A stretch of 64,000 bases of DNA from VXPQ01 sp964608315 (GCA_964608315.1 CAZSNF010000001.1:124001-188000); one strand, 5' to 3'. Positions 16,153-25,714 are shown, counted from the stretch's first letter. The notes: generated from the sequence alone by a model not told the origin. Numbers and translations are program-made.

Positions 16153-16530
16153 ATGAGCATTCGCACCGAACGCGTCGCCCGTCTGTTGCAACGGGAAATT
16201 GCAAGCGTACTGCAAACGGCCTTTTCGGAACGCATCCCGTGCATGTACGCGGTAACGAATGTGCGCGTAACGAAGGATCTCGGCATAGCGTATGTGGACG
16301 TCAGCGTCTACGAACAGGATATCGACGCGCGCCGCGATGCGTTCCGGCATTTTACCGACCTGAAAACAGAAATCCGAACCGTTCTCGCCCGCCGCGTTCG
16401 TCATCAGTTGCGGGCAGTCCCGGACCTTCGTTTTTTTCTCGACGAAGGTCTGCATGCCTCGAAGCGCATGGACGAGATTTTCGACCGGATACGAGCCGAA
16501 CGGGAAGGCAGGGAAGCCGGTTTGCAATGA
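16153..16530 (+). CDS. rbfA: 30S ribosome-binding factor A
   Basis: 125 residues with the KH-like RbfA fold: RTERVARLLQREIASVLQ at the N-terminus, VTNVRVTKDLGIAYVDVSVY in the middle and a DLRFFLDEG strand before the last helix. It supports late 16S rRNA maturation and cold growth. It lies 60 bp after infB and its stop overlaps the truB start (ATGA), so both are in the same operon. Length is normal. Confidence 0.93.
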   Translation: MSIRTERVARLLQREIASVLQTAFSERIPCMYAVTNVRVTKDLGIAYVDVSVYEQDIDARRDAFRHFTDLKTEIRTVLARRVRHQLRAVPDLRFFLDEGLHASKRMDEIFDRIRAEREGREAGLQ

Positions 16531-17261
16531 CGCAGCCTTTTATTCGGGACCTTGATATCGAGGCGGTCTATTGCCCGGCGCCGACCTTGCCGGAAACCTT
16601 CGAGCGGGCCGCGCTCCCCGTGGACAAGCCTCCGGGCTGGTCCTCGTTCGACGTGATTCGCGCGTTGCGGCCCTTGCTCGACGGGCGCAAGGCGGGTCAC
16701 GCCGGCACGCTTGATCCGCTTGCGACCGGATTGTTGATGGTCCTGACGGGCCAGGCGACGCGGCTGATGGAGAAGTTCATGGAGTTGCCCAAGACCTACG
16801 AGGCCACGCTGCGGCTTGGCGAAACCACCGATACCTTCGACGCCGACGGCAAAATAACCGAACGGCGCGATCCGTCGGGAATCCGGGACGAAGACCTGCT
16901 GCATGCGCGCGACCGCTTCCTCGGCGCGATCGAACAAATAACCCCCGCCTGGTCTGCCGTCAAGCAGGGAGGGGAACGCCTGTATCGCAAAATGCGCCGG
17001 GGCGAGGCCGTGGTTCCGTCGCGTCGCATCGTCACCGTCCGGTCCTTCGATCTGCTGGAGCGAAAGGGTGCGGACGTTTCTTTTTCGGTCGAATGCTCGA
17101 GGGGAACCTATATCCGCAGTCTTGCGCATGAATTCGGGCAGGCGCTGGGCGTTGGCGCGCATATCGTACAGTTGCGGCGCACCTGCATCGGCGCCTTTTC
17201 TGCGGACGACGCCTGGACTGTGGACGCCCTTCGAAAAACAATCCGGGAGCGGCGCGCATGA
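16527..17261 (+). CDS. truB: tRNA pseudouridine(55) synthase
   Basis: 244 residues from ATG 16527, overlapping the rbfA stop by 4 bp; longer upstream frames would run through rbfA. It makes pseudouridine 55 in the T-loop of tRNAs. The N-terminal PVDKPPGWSSFDVIR, the catalytic HAGTLDPLATGLL (Asp nucleophile), KTYEATLRLGETTDT and CSRGTYIRSLAHEFG are all family signatures. It lacks the C-terminal PUA extension of longer versions, giving a compact form. The stop overlaps ribF by 4 bp. Confidence 0.95.
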   Translation: MTQPFIRDLDIEAVYCPAPTLPETFERAALPVDKPPGWSSFDVIRALRPLLDGRKAGHAGTLDPLATGLLMVLTGQATRLMEKFMELPKTYEATLRLGETTDTFDADGKITERRDPSGIRDEDLLHARDRFLGAIEQITPAWSAVKQGGERLYRKMRRGEAVVPSRRIVTVRSFDLLERKGADVSFSVECSRGTYIRSLAHEFGQALGVGAHIVQLRRTCIGAFSADDAWTVDALRKTIRERRA

Positions 17262-18199
17262 AACGGCTGCATGGACTCGATCAGGTGCGCAAGGACAGCG
17301 CTTCCGTGCTTACCGTAGGCACGTTCGACGGGGTGCATCTGGGCCACCAGGCTATTTTGCGGTATTTGCAGGAACGCGCTGCGGCGCTGGGCGGAATCAG
17401 CACCGTGCTGAGTTTCCATCCGCATCCCCGGGAAATCGTGGAAGAAGCGTCTTTGCCCCTCCTCACCGGGATCGACGAGCGGGCGGACCTTATGGCGGCC
17501 ATGGGTCTGGGACAATTGATCGTGCTGCCCTTTACAAAGGAATTTTCCCGCTTGTCCGCGGAAGCGTTCGTGGAGGACGTGCTCGTTCGGGGCATTGGGG
17601 TGCGGGAAATCGTGATTGGCTACGACCATGCCTTCGGGCGGGATCGGCGAGGCAATGCGGACCTGCTGCGAACGCTTGGAGCGAGGCATGGCTTTACGGT
17701 GGACATGGTTCCCGCCAGAATCGTAGCGGAACAAGCCGTTTCTTCCCGAAAGATCAGGCAGTTTCTCGAAGAAGCCGGGGACGTAGCGGCCGCCGCAACC
17801 ATGCTGGGACGGTCCTATAGCCTTGAAGGGAAGGTGGTTCGGGGCGCAGGCCGGGGTCGGGACATCGGTTTCCCGACGGCGAACATGGAGGCAGTGCATC
17901 CGCGCAAGGCGATACCCGCCCATGGCGTATACGCCGTACGGGTGCGCCGCGGCGCGAAAGACCGGAATACGGTCCTGGCGGGCATGATGAATATCGGCGT
18001 GCGGCCTACGTTCGACGGCGCGCGGCGAATGCTCGAAGTGCACCTGCTCGACCTGGACGAAGACCTGTACGGGGAAATTCTTCGCGTGGAATTCGTTTCC
18101 AGAATGCGCGGCGAGCGTCGTTTCGGCGGTAAAAAAGAACTGGCGAGGCAACTTTCGGAAGACAAGATACGTACCAGAGAAATACTGGGGATACTCTGA
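17258..18199 (+). CDS. ribF: Bifunctional riboflavin kinase / FMN adenylyltransferase
   Basis: 313 residues. The N-terminal nucleotidyltransferase domain has GTFDGVHLGHQAIL and VSSRKIRQFLEEAGD. The C-terminal flavokinase barrel has GAGRGRDIGFPTANM, MMNIGVRPTF and LEVHLLDLDEDLYG. It converts riboflavin to FMN and FAD, which nadB and other flavoenzymes here need. ATG 17258 overlaps the truB stop. Its place before rpsO is a common arrangement. Confidence 0.95.
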   Translation: MKRLHGLDQVRKDSASVLTVGTFDGVHLGHQAILRYLQERAAALGGISTVLSFHPHPREIVEEASLPLLTGIDERADLMAAMGLGQLIVLPFTKEFSRLSAEAFVEDVLVRGIGVREIVIGYDHAFGRDRRGNADLLRTLGARHGFTVDMVPARIVAEQAVSSRKIRQFLEEAGDVAAAATMLGRSYSLEGKVVRGAGRGRDIGFPTANMEAVHPRKAIPAHGVYAVRVRRGAKDRNTVLAGMMNIGVRPTFDGARRMLEVHLLDLDEDLYGEILRVEFVSRMRGERRFGGKKELARQLSEDKIRTREILGIL

Positions 18200-18286
18200 A
18201 CGCAGCGTCCCTTGTTTTTGCGCGCCTTCCCGTTGGGCGGGCGTTCTTCTTTACGATGGCATAATCTAAAGAGGACAGAACACGCC

Positions 18287-18553
18287 ATGATTACGACAGA
18301 GCAGAAAAAAGCGTTGGTCGAGACGTATGGAAAATCGGCTGACGACACCGGCGCCCCGGAGGTTCAGATTGCGATCTTCACGCATCGCATCAACGAGCTG
18401 AACGGACACCTCAAACTTCATCCGGGAGATCACTCTACGCGACGAGGCTTGCTTAAACTCGTAGGAAAACGGCGCCGCTTGCTCAATTATCTTATGGACC
18501 GGGATATAGAACGCTACCGTTCTATCATTAAGAAATTGGGCATTCGCAAGTAA
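18287..18553 (+). CDS. rpsO: 30S ribosomal protein S15
   Basis: 88 residues, the normal length of S15: DTGAPEVQIAIFTHRINELN and the 16S-rRNA-binding DHSTRRGLLKLVGKRRRLL are clear. AAAGAGGA upstream of ATG 18287 serves as ribosome-binding site. S15 is a primary 16S rRNA binder. It is followed by a GC-rich hairpin before pnp, as in many genomes where rpsO and pnp are partly uncoupled. Confidence 0.97.
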   Translation: MITTEQKKALVETYGKSADDTGAPEVQIAIFTHRINELNGHLKLHPGDHSTRRGLLKLVGKRRRLLNYLMDRDIERYRSIIKKLGIRK

Positions 18554-18603
18554 CCCGTACGCCCGGTCAACCGCATTTCTCCAATGGACATGAGCCAAGG
18601 CCA

Positions 18604-18631
18604 GCGCCGCCCGCTATGCGGCGCGCTTTTT
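18604..18631 (+). terminator. Hairpin with T-run between rpsO and pnp
   Basis: GCGCCGC (18604-18610) and GCGGCGC (18618-18624) form a strong stem, followed by GCTTTTT. It lies about 50 bp after the rpsO stop and about 100 bp before pnp, so it may terminate or reduce read-through into pnp. Confidence 0.75.
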
Positions 18632-18728
18632 GGCGCCGGACGGCAGAGAGGCTGAGTACCAGGAAACCCGATTTCTGCGCAGGAAAACGATGCGCAGGTC
18701 ATTGAACGAAAACGAGGAAAAATAACAA

Positions 18729-21005
18729 ATGGCGAATTTTACCCATAAAGAAATAGAACTGGCGCCGGGCAAGGTCCTGTCGCTGGAGACGGGCCGTCTT
18801 GCGCGACAGGCCGGCGGCTCGGCCGTGGTTCGGCTGGGCGACACCATGGTGTTGTGCACCGCTGTGATTTCGAAAGACGTGCGCGAGGGGCAGAGTTTTT
18901 TCCCCCTTACCGTAGAGTATCGCGAAAAATTTTCGGCGGGCGGAAAGATTCCGGGCGGATTCATTAAACGGGAAGGCCGCCCGACGGACAAGGAGGTGTT
19001 GTCGTCGCGTCTGGTGGACCGGGCGCTTCGCCCGCTGTTCCCGGACGGCTTTTTGCATGAGACCCAGATTATTGCATACGTGGTTTCCGCCGACGATCAG
19101 TATAACGCCGATGTGCTTGCAGGCGTGGGCGCGTCCGCAGCGCTGATGCTTGCCGGAGCGCCGTTCGAGGGTCCGATTGCAGAGGCGCGCGTGGCGCGGG
19201 TCGACGGGGCTTTTGTCGTCAACCCGACGATGGAAGAAACGGCGGAAAGCGACATGGATATCGTCGTGGCGGGCAAGGAGGACGCCATCGTGATGGTGGA
19301 AGGGGAGATGCAGGAGGTGGACGAGGGAGAAATGCTGGAGGCGCTGGACGTGGCGCACGCAGCGATTCGGAAATTGTGCGCGATGCAGCGCGAGCTGGTG
19401 GCCGAGGCGGGCGCCGCGGAACCGTTCGAGCCGCAACTGGTCACGCTGCCGGAAGGCGTTCTGGAGAAAGTTTCGGAAACGGTCGGCAGCCGAATCGACG
19501 ACCACCTTCGTACGGCGTACGAAAAGGGCGCTTTCTACGGAGGGCTGGACCAGATCAGGAACGACGCGGCGGCGGAACTGCTTGGCGACGACGGCGCGGA
19601 GACCACGCCCGAAGGATTTACCGCAGGGCACATACGCGAGGCGGTTCGTACGCTTGAGCGACAGGCCATGCGCGCCATGATTCTGGACGAAGGCCGGCGG
19701 ATCGACGGACGCGCGGCGGACGAAGTGCGTACGATATCGACGGCCACGGGCTACTTGCCGCGCGTACACGGCTCGGCGGTTTTTACCCGCGGCGAAACGC
19801 AGGTGCTTGCCTCCATCACGCTGGGAACGGGCCGGGACGTGCAGGCTGTGGATCAAATTTTTTCCTCGGAGGACAAACGATTTTATCTGCATTATAATTT
19901 CCCTCCGTTTTGTACGGGAGAGGCGAAATTCATTCGCGGCGTCAGCCGCCGGGAAATAGGCCACGGCATGCTTGCCGAGCGCGCATTGCAGCACATGCTT
20001 CCTCCGCTGGAAGAATTTCCCTATACCATCCGCGTTAATGCGGACGTGCTTGAATCGAACGGTTCGTCCTCCATGGCGTCGGTATGCTCCGGGTCCATGG
20101 CCCTGATGGACGCAGGCGTTCCGCTGCGCAAGCCGGTGGCGGGGATCGCCATGGGGCTTATCAGCGAAAATGGCCGTACGGCGGTGCTTACCGATATTCT
20201 CGGCACGGAAGACCATCTTGGGGATATGGATTTCAAGCTGACGGGTACGCGCGACGGCGTGACCGCCTGCCAGATGGATATCAAGATCGCTGGACTTTCC
20301 CGGGACGTGCTCCGGCAAGCGCTGGAGCAGGCGCGGGATGCGCGGCTGCGCATTCTCGACGTCATGGACCAGGAAATCGGCGAAGCCCGGGACGATTTGT
20401 CTTCTTATGCGCCCCGGCTTACGCAGATCGCCGTGGACGGAGAGTTTATCGGCGCAATCATTGGGCCGGGCGGAAAGGTGATTCAGGGCATGCAGCGCGA
20501 CACGAACACGTCGATCGAAATCGAAGACAAGGACGGGAAGGGCCTCGTAACCATCTCCGCCACCAACCAGGAAGACGCCCAGGCGGCTATCGACCTGATC
20601 AAAGGCATTGTTACGGTGCCGGAACCGGGCGATACGTACGAGGGAACGGTGAAAAGCATTCTTGCCTTTGGGGCCATCATCGAGATTTTGCCCGGCAAGG
20701 AAGGATTGCTCCATATCTCCGAACTGGACCATGGATATGTCGAAAACGTGGAGGATTATTTCCAGGTTGGCGACAAGGTCAAGGTAGAACTTGTTGAGGT
20801 TCGCGACGACGGGAAACTTCGGTTGAGCCGGAAATCATTCCTGGAGCCGAGAGAAGGCGGACAGGAAGAACGGCCTCGTCGGCCTCAGCATTCGCGCGAC
20901 GGAGGCTCCCGGCGGGACGGTCGGGGAGGCGGATCCTACCGGGAGCGCGGGGGGCGCGACGGCCGAGGCGGCCGGGACGGGTACAAGAAGCGCAGACCTC
21001 GCTAA
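18729..21005 (+). CDS. pnp: Polyribonucleotide nucleotidyltransferase (PNPase)
   Basis: The 758-residue phosphorolytic 3'-5' exoribonuclease has two RNase PH domains; the first is inactive, the second carries RRIDGRAADEVR, FSSEDKRFYLHYNFPPFCTG, LTGTRDGVTACQMDIKIAGL and LDVMDQEIGEARDDLS. The KH domain (IGPGGKVIQGMQ) and S1 domain (YEGTVKSILAFGAIIEILPG) follow. The C-terminus is an Arg/Gly/Asp-rich tail (RDGRGGGSYRERGGRDGRGG), longer than in E. coli, possibly for RNA binding or degradosome contacts. The stop lies 2 bp before a solo element end. Confidence 0.96.
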   Translation: MANFTHKEIELAPGKVLSLETGRLARQAGGSAVVRLGDTMVLCTAVISKDVREGQSFFPLTVEYREKFSAGGKIPGGFIKREGRPTDKEVLSSRLVDRALRPLFPDGFLHETQIIAYVVSADDQYNADVLAGVGASAALMLAGAPFEGPIAEARVARVDGAFVVNPTMEETAESDMDIVVAGKEDAIVMVEGEMQEVDEGEMLEALDVAHAAIRKLCAMQRELVAEAGAAEPFEPQLVTLPEGVLEKVSETVGSRIDDHLRTAYEKGAFYGGLDQIRNDAAAELLGDDGAETTPEGFTAGHIREAVRTLERQAMRAMILDEGRRIDGRAADEVRTISTATGYLPRVHGSAVFTRGETQVLASITLGTGRDVQAVDQIFSSEDKRFYLHYNFPPFCTGEAKFIRGVSRREIGHGMLAERALQHMLPPLEEFPYTIRVNADVLESNGSSSMASVCSGSMALMDAGVPLRKPVAGIAMGLISENGRTAVLTDILGTEDHLGDMDFKLTGTRDGVTACQMDIKIAGLSRDVLRQALEQARDARLRILDVMDQEIGEARDDLSSYAPRLTQIAVDGEFIGAIIGPGGKVIQGMQRDTNTSIEIEDKDGKGLVTISATNQEDAQAAIDLIKGIVTVPEPGDTYEGTVKSILAFGAIIEILPGKEGLLHISELDHGYVENVEDYFQVGDKVKVELVEVRDDGKLRLSRKSFLEPREGGQEERPRRPQHSRDGGSRRDGRGGGSYRERGGRDGRGGRDGYKKRRPR

Positions 21006-21006
21006 C

Positions 21007-21044
21007 GATACGCTGATCAAAGCAGATTTAATCAGAGTATCCTG
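21007..21044 (+). repeat. Two fused ends of the palindromic element (solo pair)
   Basis: GATACGCTGATCAAAGCAGA followed by TTTAATCAGAGTATCCTG: a left and a right terminus joined with almost no interior, forming a near-palindrome. It sits directly after pnp and 10 bp before the M16 peptidase start. It looks like the deletion product of a full element and may now act as a small hairpin. Confidence 0.75.
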
Positions 21045-21053
21045 AAGGACGTC

Positions 21054-22316
21054 ATGAAACAAGCGGGAAACGGCGTATCGCCGTGTTTCCGGAAGACCAC
21101 GCTGTCGAACGGCGTTCGGGTCCTGTCCGAGCGCATTCCGTCGGTCCGCTCTGTTGCGGTGGGCCTGTGGGTTGCGGCGGGGAGCCGGGACGAACGCGAT
21201 GCAGAACGCGGGATCAGCCATTTCCTTGAACATATGGCGTTCAAGGGCACGAAGAATCGGCGCATGCACCAGATCGCGCGACGCATGGAATCCGTGGGCG
21301 GCTACCTGAATGCGTTTACGGGCAAGGAATACACCTGCTACTATGCGCGCGCCCTCGACGAACATCTCGCGCGGGCTATCGACACGGTGTGCGATATGGT
21401 GCGCTTTCCGACCTTTCCCGAGAAAGAGATCGAGAAGGAAAAGGGGGTTATTCTCGAAGAAATAAAAATGTACGAGGATACCCCGGAAGAACTCGTGTTC
21501 GACCGGTTTGAATCCGTCGTGTACGAAGGCCATGCGCTTGGCGCTCCCGTAATCGGGTATCCCGAAACGGTGCAATCCTTCGACCGGGCCATGTTGTACG
21601 ACTATATGGAAAGGCGCTATGCGCCGAATCGCATGGCGGTGGTCGTGGCGGGCAACGCGGAGCACGACGACATTGTGCGCCTCGCCGAAAAGATGCTGGG
21701 GGATATTCCGGCGGCCGACCGTCCGATCCGCCGCCCGCCTGCGAACGGCTATGTCCCTCGCAATTTCACGGAAGCCCGCCCCGTTCAGCAGGCGCATTTC
21801 GTGCTGGGCGCGCGCGGGCTTGGCGTGACCGATGCGGACCGGGTGGCGTTCAACGTGTTGAATACCTTGCTGGGGGGCGGGATGTCGAGCCGGCTCAACC
21901 GGAATGTGCGGGAAAAATACGGCTTTTGCTACAGCATCGGGTCGTTCGCGAATATGCACTCGGATTCGGGAGATTTCGGGGTATACGCTGCAACGGATAT
22001 ACGGAGGATGAAGCGCGTACAAGCCTTGATTCGGAAGGAATTTCGGCGCTTCGCCAACGTTCCGATCGGGCGGCGGACGCTGAGCGAGGCCAAGAATCAG
22101 GTTCGGGGCGGTCTTATGCTTTCCCTTGAAGGGATGAGCAACCGCATGATGGGCGTCGCCCGGCAGGAATTGTACTTCGGACGGCACCGGACCCTTGACG
22201 AAATCAACGAAGCGATCGAGCAGGTTACCGTCGAAGACATACAGCGGTTGGCGACGATGCTTTTTCGGGAAGATCAGCTTTCGACCGCTGCGCTTTTGCC
22301 GCAAGGACAGGCATGA
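21054..22316 (+). CDS. M16 family zinc peptidase (pitrilysin/processing-peptidase type)
   Basis: 420 residues. The inverted zinc motif HFLEH (ISHFLEHMAFKGT) is followed by Glu in the segment ILEEIKMYEDTPEE, completing HxxEH...E. The C-terminal inactive half (YCYSIGSFANMHSD-like FCYSIGSFANMHSD, and QARQ-type motifs) is typical of single-chain bacterial M16B proteins. No signal peptide. Many such genes follow pnp in bacteria, but the substrate is unknown. Its stop overlaps the epimerase start by 4 bp (ATGA). Confidence 0.92.
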   Translation: MKQAGNGVSPCFRKTTLSNGVRVLSERIPSVRSVAVGLWVAAGSRDERDAERGISHFLEHMAFKGTKNRRMHQIARRMESVGGYLNAFTGKEYTCYYARALDEHLARAIDTVCDMVRFPTFPEKEIEKEKGVILEEIKMYEDTPEELVFDRFESVVYEGHALGAPVIGYPETVQSFDRAMLYDYMERRYAPNRMAVVVAGNAEHDDIVRLAEKMLGDIPAADRPIRRPPANGYVPRNFTEARPVQQAHFVLGARGLGVTDADRVAFNVLNTLLGGGMSSRLNRNVREKYGFCYSIGSFANMHSDSGDFGVYAATDIRRMKRVQALIRKEFRRFANVPIGRRTLSEAKNQVRGGLMLSLEGMSNRMMGVARQELYFGRHRTLDEINEAIEQVTVEDIQRLATMLFREDQLSTAALLPQGQA

Positions 22317-23239
22317 AAATACTGGTTTCCGGCGGCGCCGGCTTCATAGCGTCTCATGTAAGCGAGGCCTTGCTGGCGGCGGGGCACGAGGTGCATATCC
22401 TCGACGACTTGTCCGGGGGGCGACGGGAAAACGTTCCGGAAGGCGCCGTTTTCCATGAAATGGACCTCCGGTCCCGCGAAGCGGCCGCCTGCATGCTGGA
22501 GCATGGTTTCGAGGCGTTCGTGCACCATGCCGCGCAAATGGACGTGCGCAAATCCGTTGCGGACCCGCCCTTCGACGCAACCGTCAATATTCTCGGCTTG
22601 CTGAATGTCATGGAGGCCGGGCGTCGGGCAGGGCTGAAGAAAGTCGTTTTCGCCTCGACGGGCGGCGCCATTTACGGAGAACCCGACTATGCTCCGCAGG
22701 ACGAACGGCATGCTACGCGGCCCCTGTCCCCGTACGGCGTCGCCAAATTGTGCTCGGAACGCTACCTTGATTATTACCGAAACCAGTACGGGATTCCGTT
22801 TGTCGCCCTTCGCTACGGGAACGTATACGGCCCCCGGCAGAATCCGCACGGGGAGGCCGGGGTTATTGCGATCTTTGCGCAACGCATGTTGCGGGGCGAA
22901 CAGCCCGTGGTCTATGGAGACGGTTTGCAGACGCGGGATTATGTGTATGTGGACGATGTGGTGCAGGCCAACCTGAAGGCGCTTGATTACGATGGATCGG
23001 GTATCTTCAATATCGGCACGGCGACAGAAACCAGCGTAAACGATCTTTTCGACGTCTTGCGGGACCGGATGGCGCCGAACATGGCTCGACGCCATGAAGC
23101 AGGGCGGCCCGGCGAACAGCGCCGGAGCGTACTGGGTTTCGACCTGGCCCGCGAAGCGCTCGGATGGCTTCCTCGCACAGCCCTTGCGCAGGGCCTGGAG
23201 GAAACGGCGACCTGGTTCGAAAACCACATGGAGTATTGA
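22313..23239 (+). CDS. NAD-dependent epimerase/dehydratase (UDP-glucose 4-epimerase-like)
   Basis: The 308-residue extended short-chain dehydrogenase has the Rossmann glycine motif GGAGFIASH at the N-terminus, catalytic ASTGGAIYGE with Ser/Thr, and YGVAK (Tyr and Lys). LRYGNVYGPRQNPHGEAGVI and DGLQTRDYVYVDDVV are typical of UDP-sugar 4-epimerases. Substrate (glucose/galactose or N-acetyl forms) is not resolvable. It is translationally coupled to the M16 peptidase upstream and lies 53 bp before scpA. Possible role in surface polysaccharide synthesis. Confidence 0.9.
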   Translation: MKILVSGGAGFIASHVSEALLAAGHEVHILDDLSGGRRENVPEGAVFHEMDLRSREAAACMLEHGFEAFVHHAAQMDVRKSVADPPFDATVNILGLLNVMEAGRRAGLKKVVFASTGGAIYGEPDYAPQDERHATRPLSPYGVAKLCSERYLDYYRNQYGIPFVALRYGNVYGPRQNPHGEAGVIAIFAQRMLRGEQPVVYGDGLQTRDYVYVDDVVQANLKALDYDGSGIFNIGTATETSVNDLFDVLRDRMAPNMARRHEAGRPGEQRRSVLGFDLAREALGWLPRTALAQGLEETATWFENHMEY

Positions 23240-23292
23240 TATTTTCCCCTTCCGGGACAAGGCGTTAATGATGCTCTGGCAAGTCTGCGAAA

Positions 23293-24039
23293 ATGTATCA
23301 GATCAATCTTGAAGACTTTGAGGGCCCCCTGGACTTGCTCCTCTTTTTTATTCGGCGGGACGAACTGGATATCTTCGATATTCCGGTTGCTCGCATTGCG
23401 GACGAATACCTGGAGCATGTGCGCCTGCTGAAACAGATCGACCTCGACAGCGCGGGCGAATTTCTCTATATGGCGGCGATCCTGATTAGCGTAAAGGCCC
23501 GCATGTTGCTGCCCGGACAGGAAGTTGACGAGGCAGGAGATCCGATCGACCCGCGGCGCGAACTGGTGGAGCGGCTGCTGGAATATGTCCGGTACAAGGA
23601 AGCGTCCGGCCATTTACTGGCGCTTGAAAGCGAACGCGCGCAACGCTTTACGCGCAGTCAGGCCAATGCCGAACGTACTGCCTGGGAAGAGAAGCCCGTG
23701 CTGGACGCCTCCGTTTTCGATCTTGTATCGGCGCTGAAGCGAATCCTTGCAGAAGCGCCGGAGGAAACAATGCACGATGTGGCTCGCGAAGAATATTCTA
23801 TCGAGCGGCAACGCGCGTTTTTGCTGGAGCGCCTGCAGGCCGACCAGCCGCTTTCGTTCGCCGCGCTTGCAGCAGGTCGGTCCCGGCCGTTTATCGTGGC
23901 GACCTTTCTGGGGACGCTCGAGCTTGTTCAGGCGCAGCAAGTGCGCGTACATATTCCAGAAGAAAATCCGATTGATTTTTACCTTGCGCTGTGTATCCCG
24001 GAATCCGACGACCAGGACAGCTCCGGAGAAAGCGGATAG
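23293..24039 (+). CDS. scpA: Segregation and condensation protein A
   Basis: 248-residue kleisin subunit of the SMC complex. N-terminal FEGPLDLLLFFIRRDELDIF, then YLEHVRLLKQIDLDSAGEFL and AAILISVKARMLLPGQ are ScpA hallmarks. The C-terminal winged-helix part (AGRSRPFIVATFLGTLELVQ) binds the SMC head. It forms a ring with SMC and ScpB in chromosome organisation. scpB follows after 45 bp. ATG 23293 is the natural start for the motif. Confidence 0.95.
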   Translation: MYQINLEDFEGPLDLLLFFIRRDELDIFDIPVARIADEYLEHVRLLKQIDLDSAGEFLYMAAILISVKARMLLPGQEVDEAGDPIDPRRELVERLLEYVRYKEASGHLLALESERAQRFTRSQANAERTAWEEKPVLDASVFDLVSALKRILAEAPEETMHDVAREEYSIERQRAFLLERLQADQPLSFAALAAGRSRPFIVATFLGTLELVQAQQVRVHIPEENPIDFYLALCIPESDDQDSSGESG

Positions 24040-24084
24040 GGAGATGGGAAACGAACACAGAGTATCCTGAAATTGCCGAACCAC

Positions 24085-24768
24085 ATGGTTTCCATACGCG
24101 AATTGGCGGATCGAACGCTTGTCCAGGTTGTCGAAGCCCTGGTGTTTGCAGCGGATCGTCCGGTGGCCGCGCGCGAAATCGCCGAGGCGTATAGCGACGT
24201 TACGGGAAACGCCGTTCCCGCGGATGGACAGGTGCTGGAGGCGGTCGCCGAGCTGAATGCAGCGTACGAGGCCGAAGGCCGCGTTTTTCGGATCGAGCGG
24301 TGGGCGGCGGGCTTTCGAATGGCGACGATCGCGCTGGTTGCTCCGTACCTGAAATCTTTTTTCAATCGTACGCGGACGCCGAAAATGTCGCGCTCGCTTA
24401 TGGAAACGCTGGCTATCGTGGCGTACCGGCAACCCGTAACCAAGCCGGAAATTGATTTTGTGCGCGGCGTCGATTCCGGGTATGCGCTGGGCAAACTGAT
24501 GGAACAGGGCTTTGTTGACGTGGCGGGCCGAAGCGATTCGCTGGGGCGCCCCCTGATCTACGCCACGACGAGCGCTTTTCTGGAGCAATTCGGGCTGGGA
24601 GACCTTGACGAATTGCCCACCCTGCGCGAAATCGAGGAAATTCTTGGAGATCCTGCCTTCAGCAGGGAGCGGGCCGAACTCTTGCAGCTGCAACAGGAAG
24701 ACGAAACGATGCAGCGTCGGAACGAGGCGGATCAGACGGAAGAAACGCTGCCGGAAACCGAGGCGTAG
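24085..24768 (+). CDS. scpB: Segregation and condensation protein B
   Basis: 227 residues from ATG 24085 (a TTG 12 bp upstream is the alternative). Two winged-helix domains: VVEALVFAADRPVAAREIAE near the N-terminus and SRSLMETLAIVAYRQPVTKP in the second, followed by GRSDSLGRPLIYATTSAFLE, all conserved in ScpB. It binds the ScpA middle region. The C-terminal tail is Glu/Gln-rich. Upstream at 24057-24071 CAGAGTATCCTGA resembles an end of the palindromic element. Confidence 0.94.
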   Translation: MVSIRELADRTLVQVVEALVFAADRPVAAREIAEAYSDVTGNAVPADGQVLEAVAELNAAYEAEGRVFRIERWAAGFRMATIALVAPYLKSFFNRTRTPKMSRSLMETLAIVAYRQPVTKPEIDFVRGVDSGYALGKLMEQGFVDVAGRSDSLGRPLIYATTSAFLEQFGLGDLDELPTLREIEEILGDPAFSRERAELLQLQQEDETMQRRNEADQTEETLPETEA

Positions 24769-24871
24769 CCCCGCGCATCGGAATTTTCCCGGCAAAGAAC
24801 AGAACGCGCCCTGCTTCGTTCATTGCCCGTATACGCTACGCGCTATTCCGCCCAGGATCCCTTTTGCCGAC

Positions 24872-25714
24872 ATGCCCGCTGAAATTCCTGCACGAAGGGG
24901 GCGCCAGGGCGCCGCAGCGGCCCGTTCGCCCAACCGCCCGGAACCGCCCGGGACGCCGAAAGCGTCCGACGCGGCCCGGAACGGAAACAGCGGCATGCGC
25001 CTGAACCGGTATATCGCCCGCGCGGGAGTGTGCTCGCGCCGCGAGGCGGACGGCCTGATCGAGCGAGGACTGGTCAAGATAAACGGCGCGCGCGTTCGGG
25101 AATTCTTTACGTTGATTACGCCGAGCGATACGGTGGAGGTGAACGGGAAACGCATTTCTGCGTCGCCCCACGCATATATTCTCCTCAACAAGCCGAAGGA
25201 CGCCATCGCAACGAAAAGCGATCCCCGCAAAAGGCGAACGGTGATGGATTTGCTGGCGATTCCCGACGACGACAAGCGCAGCCTCTTTCCCGTGGGGCGT
25301 CTGGATCGGGATACTTCGGGCGTATTGCTCATCACCAACGACGGGGAACTGGCGCACCGGCTGATGCATCCGCGGTACGAAGTAGATAAATTGTACCGGG
25401 TATGTACGCGCGCCGCCGTGAAACCCCATGAGATCGATCTCCTCAAGAAGGGCGTGACCCTTGAGGATGGCCTGGCGAAAGCGGACGAGGCGGCCTATGT
25501 CGCCTTGCCCAACCGGCGCGAAATCGGGTTACGCATGCACGAGGGTCGCAACCGGCAGGTTCGCAGGATGTTTGAAGCGCTGGGCCATGAAATCGCCGCG
25601 CTGGAGCGGGTAAATTACGCGGGACTGACCGCCAAGGGCGTTCGGGTCGGAAAATGGAGGCGCTTGCAGCCCTTCGAAATCCGGCGACTGAAACGCCAGG
25701 TAAACATGCCATGA
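24872..25714 (+). CDS. RsuA/RluB-family pseudouridine synthase
   Basis: 280 residues from ATG 24872; the frame is open upstream through scpB, but that part lacks homology. A basic, Pro-rich leader (about 45 residues) precedes the S4 RNA-binding domain (MRLNRYIARAGVCSRREADG, 45-100). The catalytic domain has GRLDRDTSGVLLITNDG with the Asp nucleophile, KLYRV, and MHEGRNRQVRRMFEALGH. RluB (23S rRNA) is the likeliest member since it often follows scpB; RluE/RsuA cannot be excluded. Its stop overlaps the guaB start. Confidence 0.92.
   Translation: MPAEIPARRGRQGAAAARSPNRPEPPGTPKASDAARNGNSGMRLNRYIARAGVCSRREADGLIERGLVKINGARVREFFTLITPSDTVEVNGKRISASPHAYILLNKPKDAIATKSDPRKRRTVMDLLAIPDDDKRSLFPVGRLDRDTSGVLLITNDGELAHRLMHPRYEVDKLYRVCTRAAVKPHEIDLLKKGVTLEDGLAKADEAAYVALPNRREIGLRMHEGRNRQVRRMFEALGHEIAALERVNYAGLTAKGVRVGKWRRLQPFEIRRLKRQVNMP

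Noticed and set aside
13834..16527. Long antisense open frame (897 codons) opposite infB
   Set aside because: It mirrors infB codon structure in GC-rich DNA, and its translation is rich in Arg/His/Phe without any domain. infB on the plus strand has all its motifs.
18699..20732. Antisense open frame of 677 codons opposite pnp
   Set aside because: A shadow of the third-codon-position GC bias of pnp; no start context and no recognisable family.
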